Assembly: GCF_029051685.1 (NCBI RefSeq)
Contig: NZ_JAACFT010000018.1
Coordinates: forward strand, 110,944-174,943
Direction of reading: 5' to 3'
Source: Bradyrhizobium sp. CSA207
GTDB taxonomy: Bacteria > Pseudomonadota > Alphaproteobacteria > Rhizobiales > Xanthobacteraceae
Length of the DNA stretch: 64,000 nucleotides
In this document: one piece after another, positions 59,935-64,000 of the stretch
How the letters are laid out: each line of letters begins with the position of its first letter
Position numbering within the stretch: position 1 is the first letter of the stretch
Made by a program: the position numbers and the translations under genes
Notes under the pieces: generated by a model
Seen by the model: only the letters and a program-made list of their open reading frames with translations
Databases searched by the model: none
What the model was told of the DNA's origin: nothing

Positions 59935-61125
59935 CTACTTCTGCTGCTGCGGCAGGAAGCTCGGTCCGACCGAACGGATCGGCTTGTTCTCGGAGGACGT
60001 CGTGGCCGTGCCCGTATCCGCAGGCGGTGTTGCGGCCGGCGCGTTGGCGGTCGGCGGCACCGGAGCAGCGCCCTTCTTGCCATTGCTGGCAGGCGCGCCC
60101 TTGGTGAGCTGACGCTGCTGCATCTTCTTGGCGCTCTCCTCGGTGACGATGATATCGCCCTGCTGCTCGGCGGCGGCCTTGTCGTCGACCGATTTCAGCG
60201 CGTCGGCCCAGCTCTGGCCCGCGGCCTTGCAGGAGCAGGACGGATTGAACTCACTGCGGAATTTGAACGCGGTCGGCAGCGCCGTGTAGGGCTGGCCGCT
60301 GACGGAGACCGCCGAGTTCATGTCCTCGCCGGGATTGCGATAGGTATAGAGGGAGGCGTCAGCCGCCGGGCACAGCGCCTTGCAGGTTTTCTCGTCGTCG
60401 GGGAAGCGGGCCGGCACGGTCGCGAACGAGACCGGGAAATAGGCGCCGTCGCAGGTGCGCACGCACACGGTACGGTAGGTACCGGATTGCGGGCCGAGAT
60501 CGGCTGGCGGGACGCCTTGCGGATTGTTGGCGTTGTTGCCGCCGAACAGATTGCTCAGGAAGTTGCCGCCCTGCGGCTGCGCGGCGTTGGCGTATTGCGG
60601 GCCGCAATTGTTCTGCGCGAGCGCGACCAGCACCGAGCGACGCTGACTGTCGCGCTCCGGACTGAAGCCGCCGGGGCCGCCGCCGCGCAGGCGTTCGAGA
60701 TTGCCGGTGATCTGGTCCAGGTTGGCGCGCATCTGCTGGATCTGGGTGTTGACCGGGCCGCACTGCGCCGACTGGCCGTTGAACAGCGAGAAGAAGCCGG
60801 AGGAATCGCAGCCCATGCGCTTGGCCTGCATGGTGACGCGGTCGAGCTCGGCCTGTTGCTTGGCCTGGGAATCCTGGTAGCGGCGGATCTGGTCTTCGCG
60901 CGCGGGGTCGCCGCTGCCGCCACGATCGAGTGCGGCCAGCTGGCCTTCCAGCCGTGAGCACATCGGATTCGGCCCAAGTCCGTTTTGAGCGGGCTGCGGC
61001 GGCGGTCCGGGCGGGCCGGCCTGCGCGAAAGCGCCGGTGGCGAGCACGGCTGCGCTCAAGAGCACGGTGCAGGCAAGGACGAAGCGAGGACGGGGCAGGG
61101 ACAAAAATTCAGGCATATCCGCCAT
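59935..61125 (-). CDS. DUF2865 domain-containing exported protein
   Basis: This 396-residue protein starts at ATG 61125, or at ATG 61116; the longer frame runs through the upstream tandem repeat. It has a signal peptide, PRFVLACTVLLSAAVLATGA, then a Pro-rich region and a Cys-containing helical part (CSRLEGQLAALDRG, VTMQAKRMGCDSSGFFSLFN). The DUF2865 core is YRTVCVRTCDGAYFPVSFAT with CKALCPAADASLYTYRNPGE. The tail is Ala/Pro/Thr-rich. Function is unknown; family members are common in Rhizobiales. Confidence 0.9.
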   Translation of the reverse strand: MADMPEFLSLPRPRFVLACTVLLSAAVLATGAFAQAGPPGPPPQPAQNGLGPNPMCSRLEGQLAALDRGGSGDPAREDQIRRYQDSQAKQQAELDRVTMQAKRMGCDSSGFFSLFNGQSAQCGPVNTQIQQMRANLDQITGNLERLRGGGPGGFSPERDSQRRSVLVALAQNNCGPQYANAAQPQGGNFLSNLFGGNNANNPQGVPPADLGPQSGTYRTVCVRTCDGAYFPVSFATVPARFPDDEKTCKALCPAADASLYTYRNPGEDMNSAVSVSGQPYTALPTAFKFRSEFNPSCSCKAAGQSWADALKSVDDKAAAEQQGDIIVTEESAKKMQQRQLTKGAPASNGKKGAAPVPPTANAPAATPPADTGTATTSSENKPIRSVGPSFLPQQQK

Positions 61126-61143
61126 TCTAGCGAGGTCACGGCC

Positions 61144-61216
61144 CAATGACTTGGAAGCCGAAGTGACTTGGGGCCGAAGTGACTTGGGCCGAAGTGACTT
61201 GGGGGGCCGAAGCGCG
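61144..61216. repeat. Tandem repeat, 15-16 bp unit
   Basis: GCCGAAGTGACTTGGG occurs at 61157-61172, 61173-61188 and 61188-61203 (overlapping by one base), with partial units on both sides (AATGACTTGG at 61145 and GCCGAAG at 61206). It occupies the promoter region of the DUF2865 gene. Confidence 0.85.
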
Positions 61217-61301
61217 CCCTCCAATAGCCGCTTCCTGCGGCATCGTCACGTCGTTTCAAGGGCCAAAGATTGGGCCTAAGGTCCGCCAGCTCCGAGAGAA
61301 T

Positions 61302-61607
61302 TCAGCGCTGACAGGTGATTGCGACATATTCGTCGCAATGGCCATGGGAGCAGTTTGCGCCGGATTTGGGGACAGAGCCGGTAATTTCATCGGGATCGAC
61401 CCGGCGAAAGGCCGAGGCCTGGGCAAAATCCCGCGACTGGCAGTAGGTGCGCGCGACCTGCGCGCCGCATTTTTCGCCCTTGGCCAGGCACTGGTCGACC
61501 CCGTATCCATCTGCCTGGTTGGCGATGATGAAGACGCGGGTCTCGGCCAATGCGCTGGATGCCGCGACGAGGGCGGCGCAGGAGACGAGCGCGAACAGGG
61601 ATCGCAT
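61302..61607 (-). CDS. Small exported hypothetical protein
   Basis: This 101-residue protein has a signal peptide MRSLFALVSCAALVAASSALA. The mature part (TRVFIIANQADGYGVDQCLA) has five to six cysteines, including CGAQVARTYCQS and CSHGHCDEYVAITC, consistent with periplasmic disulfides. No characterised family. It is transcribed away from cysS and lies upstream of the DUF2865 gene on the same strand. Confidence 0.8.
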   Translation of the reverse strand: MRSLFALVSCAALVAASSALAETRVFIIANQADGYGVDQCLAKGEKCGAQVARTYCQSRDFAQASAFRRVDPDEITGSVPKSGANCSHGHCDEYVAITCQR

Positions 61608-61694
61608 GGGGGAGCACCGGGGTTTAAGGGAACCGCCAGCTTCCGAATAAACTCAAAAGGTTAATGATGATGAACCATCATGACGGGGCGGGCG

Positions 61695-61721
61695 CGCTTT
61701 GCGGAGACAAAGCGGCTTTTT
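61695..61721 (+). terminator. Terminator-like hairpin with T-run upstream of cysS
   Basis: CGCTTTG and CAAAGCG pair with a CGGAGA loop and are followed by GCTTTTT. No plus-strand gene ends nearby. It lies just upstream of the presumed cysS promoter and may insulate it or end a small transcript. Confidence 0.55.
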
Positions 61722-61731
61722 CGCGGCTCTC

Positions 61732-61761
61732 TTGACGCAAGGGCCCTTGGTGGCCCATATG
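61732..61761 (+). promoter_or_regulatory. Candidate cysS promoter
   Basis: TTGACG at 61732-61737 and CATATG at 61756-61761 are spaced 18 bp, about 135 nt upstream of the cysS start. The -10 is a weak match. Confidence 0.4.
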
Positions 61762-61894
61762 TTCCGCATGAACGGTCTCCTCGCCATTTGTGGCATTTGC
61801 CGCGAGATTACGAGCTAGCGATTCGCTGGCTGGAGCCGTCTTTTCTCAAAACCATTGAGAGCACTGGACGCCCGGCCGAGAGGGATGGGTTGTC

Positions 61895-63277
61895 ATGGAA
61901 TTGCGTCTTTACGACACGCTGAGCCGGGAAAAGCGCACCTTCGTGCCGCTGGATGCGAACAATGTCCGCATGTATGTCTGCGGACCGACGGTCTATGACT
62001 TCGCCCATATCGGCAATGCGCGGCCGGTAATCGTGTTCGACGTGCTGTTTCGGCTGCTGCGCCATCTCTATGGCGAGGCGCACGTCAAATATGTCCGCAA
62101 CATCACCGACGTCGACGACAAGATCAACGACCGCGCCGCACGCGATTTCCCCGGCCTGCCGCTGAACGAGGCGATCCGCAAAGTCACCGAGCAGACTGGC
62201 AAGCAGTTTCACGCCGACGTCGATGCGCTCGGCGCGCTCAGGCCCAGTGTCGAGCCGCGCGCGACCGAGCATATCGGCGAGATGCGCGAGATCATCGAGC
62301 GGCTCGTCGCCGGAGGCTTCGCCTACGTTGCCGAGGACCACGTGCTGTTCTCGCCGCAGGCCATGAACGCGGCGAATTCCACGCTGCCGCGTTATGGTGC
62401 GCTCTCAAAGCGTTCGCTGGACGAGATGATTGCCGGTGCCCGCGTCGACGTCGCGCCCTACAAGCGCGACGCCACCGACTTCGTGCTGTGGAAGCCGTCG
62501 AAGCCAGGCGAGCCGTCATGGCCGTCGCCGGCCGGCATCGCCGCGCCGGGACGTCCGGGCTGGCACGTCGAGTGCTCGGCCATGGCCTGGAAGCATCTCG
62601 GCGAATATTTCGACATTCATGGCGGCGGTATCGATCTGGTGTTTCCGCACCACGAGAACGAGGTCGCACAGACCTGCTGCGCCTTCCACCAGGAGCGCAT
62701 GGCGAACTACTGGATGCACAACGGCTTCCTCCAGGTCGAAGGTGAGAAGATGTCGAAGTCGCTCGGCAACTTCGTCACCATCCACGAGCTGCTCGCGGAC
62801 TGGCCGGGCGAGGTGCTGCGCCTGAATATGCTGAAGACGCATTACCATTCGCCGATCGACTGGACCATGAAGTCGCTGGAGGAGAGCGCCAGGACGCTCG
62901 ACGACTGGTATCGGGCCGCAGCCGACGTCGAGCCCGGCAAGCCGGCCGCATCCGTGCTCGAGCCGCTGCTTGACGATCTCAACACGCCGCTCGCGATTGC
63001 GGCGCTGCATGGCCTGCGCGGCAGCGATGTGAATGGTTTGGCGGCGTCCTTACGTCTGCTTGGCTTCCTTTCCGAGAGCGCCGCGCAATGGGAAGGCCGC
63101 AAGCAGCAGGCGAGCGGCGTCGATGCCAAGGACGTCGAACGTCTAATCTCGGAGCGGACGGCGGCGCGTGCCCGCAAGGATTTCAAGGAATCCGATCGGA
63201 TCCGCGACGAGCTCGCCGCGATGGGTGTCACGATCAAGGATTCCAAGGACGGGACGACCTGGGAGATCGCGCGATGA
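61895..63277 (+). CDS. cysS: Cysteine-tRNA ligase
   Basis: This 460-residue class I synthetase has a zinc-binding Cys in MYVCGPTVYDFAHIGNARPV, where HIGN is the HIGH motif. The second zinc ligand region is WHVECSAMAWKHLG with IHGGGIDLVFPHHENE, and the KMSKS loop is EGEKMSKSLGNF. The C-terminal anticodon-binding part is intact. It charges tRNA-Cys. The stop overlaps the start of a 37-residue membrane peptide in ATGA. Confidence 0.96.
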   Translation: MELRLYDTLSREKRTFVPLDANNVRMYVCGPTVYDFAHIGNARPVIVFDVLFRLLRHLYGEAHVKYVRNITDVDDKINDRAARDFPGLPLNEAIRKVTEQTGKQFHADVDALGALRPSVEPRATEHIGEMREIIERLVAGGFAYVAEDHVLFSPQAMNAANSTLPRYGALSKRSLDEMIAGARVDVAPYKRDATDFVLWKPSKPGEPSWPSPAGIAAPGRPGWHVECSAMAWKHLGEYFDIHGGGIDLVFPHHENEVAQTCCAFHQERMANYWMHNGFLQVEGEKMSKSLGNFVTIHELLADWPGEVLRLNMLKTHYHSPIDWTMKSLEESARTLDDWYRAAADVEPGKPAASVLEPLLDDLNTPLAIAALHGLRGSDVNGLAASLRLLGFLSESAAQWEGRKQQASGVDAKDVERLISERTAARARKDFKESDRIRDELAAMGVTIKDSKDGTTWEIAR

Positions 63278-63387
63278 AGCGGCCCGACACGCCTTTCCCG
63301 AGGCACTGGCTCTATTACATCGCGCTGAAGATCCTGTTGCTCGCGGCCGCCGTGGCGCTGGCCCTGAAGCTCTATGGGATGTGGTGA
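63274..63387 (+). CDS. 37-residue membrane peptide coupled to cysS
   Basis: ATG 63274 overlaps the cysS stop by 4 nt. The product, MKRPDTPFPRHWLYYIALKI continued by LLLAAAVALALKLYGMW, has a basic N-terminus and one hydrophobic helix. No family is recognised. The next gene starts 5 nt after its stop, so it sits inside a tight operon. The coupling supports translation. Confidence 0.65.
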   Translation: MKRPDTPFPRHWLYYIALKILLLAAAVALALKLYGMW

Positions 63388-63392
63388 AGACG

Positions 63393-63884
63393 ATGGGACA
63401 GACTTTGCCGAAACCCGCACTGCGGCCCTTCCTCCCCGATGACGTGCCGGTGCTCGCTGCGATCTTCGCAGCCAGCATCGAGGAATTGACCGGCGACGAC
63501 TACAGCGAGGCGCAGCAGGAAGCCTGGATGGCGGCGGCGGAGGACGAGGAGTTTGGTGCACGCCTGGCTTCCGACCTGACGCTGATCGCGACGCTGGAAG
63601 GCTCGCCCGTGGGCTTCGCCTCGCTGCGCGGCACCGATCACATCCGTATGCTCTATGTGCATCCGGCGGTGGCCGGGCAGGGCATCGCCACGATGCTGGT
63701 GGATGCACTGGAAAAGCTCGCGGGCGGTCGCGGTGCCAAGGATCTCACCGTCGATGCCAGCGACACCGCACAGGGCTTTTTCGCCAAGCGCGGTTACACG
63801 GCCAAGCAGCGCAACACCGTCACCGTCAAAGGCGAGTGGCTCGCCAATACCACCATGCAGAAAGCGCTCGGAGCACCGCAATGA
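63393..63884 (+). CDS. GNAT family N-acetyltransferase
   Basis: This 163-residue acetyltransferase starts at ATG 63393. LRPFLPDDVPVLAAIFAASI starts the fold, and the acetyl-CoA loop is IRMLYVHPAVAGQGIATMLV (V-x-x-x-x-GxG). LTVDASDTAQGFFAKRGYTA is the C-terminal Y-containing region. The acceptor is unknown. It ends at an ATGA followed only by a repeat. Confidence 0.92.
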   Translation: MGQTLPKPALRPFLPDDVPVLAAIFAASIEELTGDDYSEAQQEAWMAAAEDEEFGARLASDLTLIATLEGSPVGFASLRGTDHIRMLYVHPAVAGQGIATMLVDALEKLAGGRGAKDLTVDASDTAQGFFAKRGYTAKQRNTVTVKGEWLANTTMQKALGAPQ

Positions 63885-63910
63885 GCAAGGAGCGTCTTGG
63901 CCACACGCGA

Positions 63911-64000
63911 TGCCCTCTCCGCTCCCTCCCCCCTTGTGGGGGAGGGTTGGGGAGGGGGGTAGCCACAAACTCCCATCTCTCCCGGGGCACCCCCCTCCCG
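63911..64000. repeat. Palindromic intergenic repeat at window end (CCCCTTGTGGGGGAGGG family)
   Basis: TCCCCCCTTGTGGGGGAGGG at about 63929-63948 followed by GGGGAGGGGGGT and, after 30 bases, CACCCCCCTCCC at the window edge. It shares the CCCCTTGTGGG core with 34057-34075. The short frame running into it from ATG 63881 is repeat-derived, not a gene. Confidence 0.7.

Noticed and set aside
61144..61216. Possible CRISPR-like array
   Set aside because: Units are directly tandem without spacers and only 15-16 bp long.
63881..64000. A gene starting at ATG 63881 overlapping the GNAT stop
   Set aside because: The frame runs straight into a CCCCTTGTGGGGGAGGG-type repeat and encodes repeat-derived Pro/Gly/Arg text.

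Overview
The window looks like a chromosomal segment of a Bradyrhizobium-type alphaproteobacterium (Bradyrhizobiaceae/Nitrobacteraceae). The signs are: high GC with strong third-position bias (long antisense shadow frames everywhere), families typical of the group (DUF2865, DUF2059, DUF1289, retropepsin-like protease, TRAP transporters with Tat signals), TTAA-N7-TTAA CtrA-type boxes, a GTTC-N7-GTTC LexA-type box, and dispersed palindromic repeats of the kinds found between Bradyrhizobium genes. I saw no rRNA, tRNA, CRISPR array or complete insertion sequence.

Region 1 (1-9850) is a catabolic island. A partial LacI-family regulator is divergent from an 11-gene run: three DHDPS/N-acetylneuraminate-lyase family proteins, a class III CoA-transferase, an acyl-CoA dehydrogenase, two adjacent hotdog proteins (one with MaoC catalytic residues, one without), a small dimeric-barrel protein and a polar amino acid type ABC importer. 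It looks like uptake and CoA-dependent breakdown of an unidentified small acid. Two LacI-type operators lie in the divergent promoter. A truncated flavin monooxygenase closes the region.

Region 2 (9850-20103) is a second operon: a carbohydrate/polyol ABC importer (binding protein, two permeases, a 70-residue membrane protein, two different ATPases) followed by dihydroxyacetone kinase with its own phosphorelay (DhaL, DhaM, HPr, Enzyme I, an HTH-like protein, DhaK). Import, phosphorylation to dihydroxyacetone phosphate and possibly regulation sit in one transcript.

Region 3 (20104-29606): a decayed tyrosine integrase lies against the 5' end of dusA, a documented integration target, with GTGTGC repeats between them. 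Then come a retropepsin-like protease, a DUF1289 protein, a DivJ/PleC/PdhS-type histidine kinase with a perfect CtrA box upstream, an NhaD antiporter, a hydroxyacid dehydrogenase, a VOC protein, the Mrp/ApbC Fe-S carrier and a TRAP binding protein.

Region 4 (29607-34265) is degraded and repeat-rich: palindromic repeats, an internally deleted YunG-like remnant, a broken SGNH-hydrolase-like gene, a small hypothetical gene, and an OmpR/TctE-type two-component system whose kinase ends inside a repeat.

Region 5 (34265-64000) is mostly housekeeping and envelope genes: M20 peptidase, a TRAP transporter, moaA, a lipoprotein with a CtrA box, gph, rpiA, gor, a candidate SOS-controlled small gene, PaiB with a MocR regulator, a TerB/TerC cluster, AraC and LysR regulators, class II DAHP synthase, dgkA, nadE, a DUF2865 protein, cysS and a GNAT acetyltransferase. 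The window ends in another palindromic repeat.
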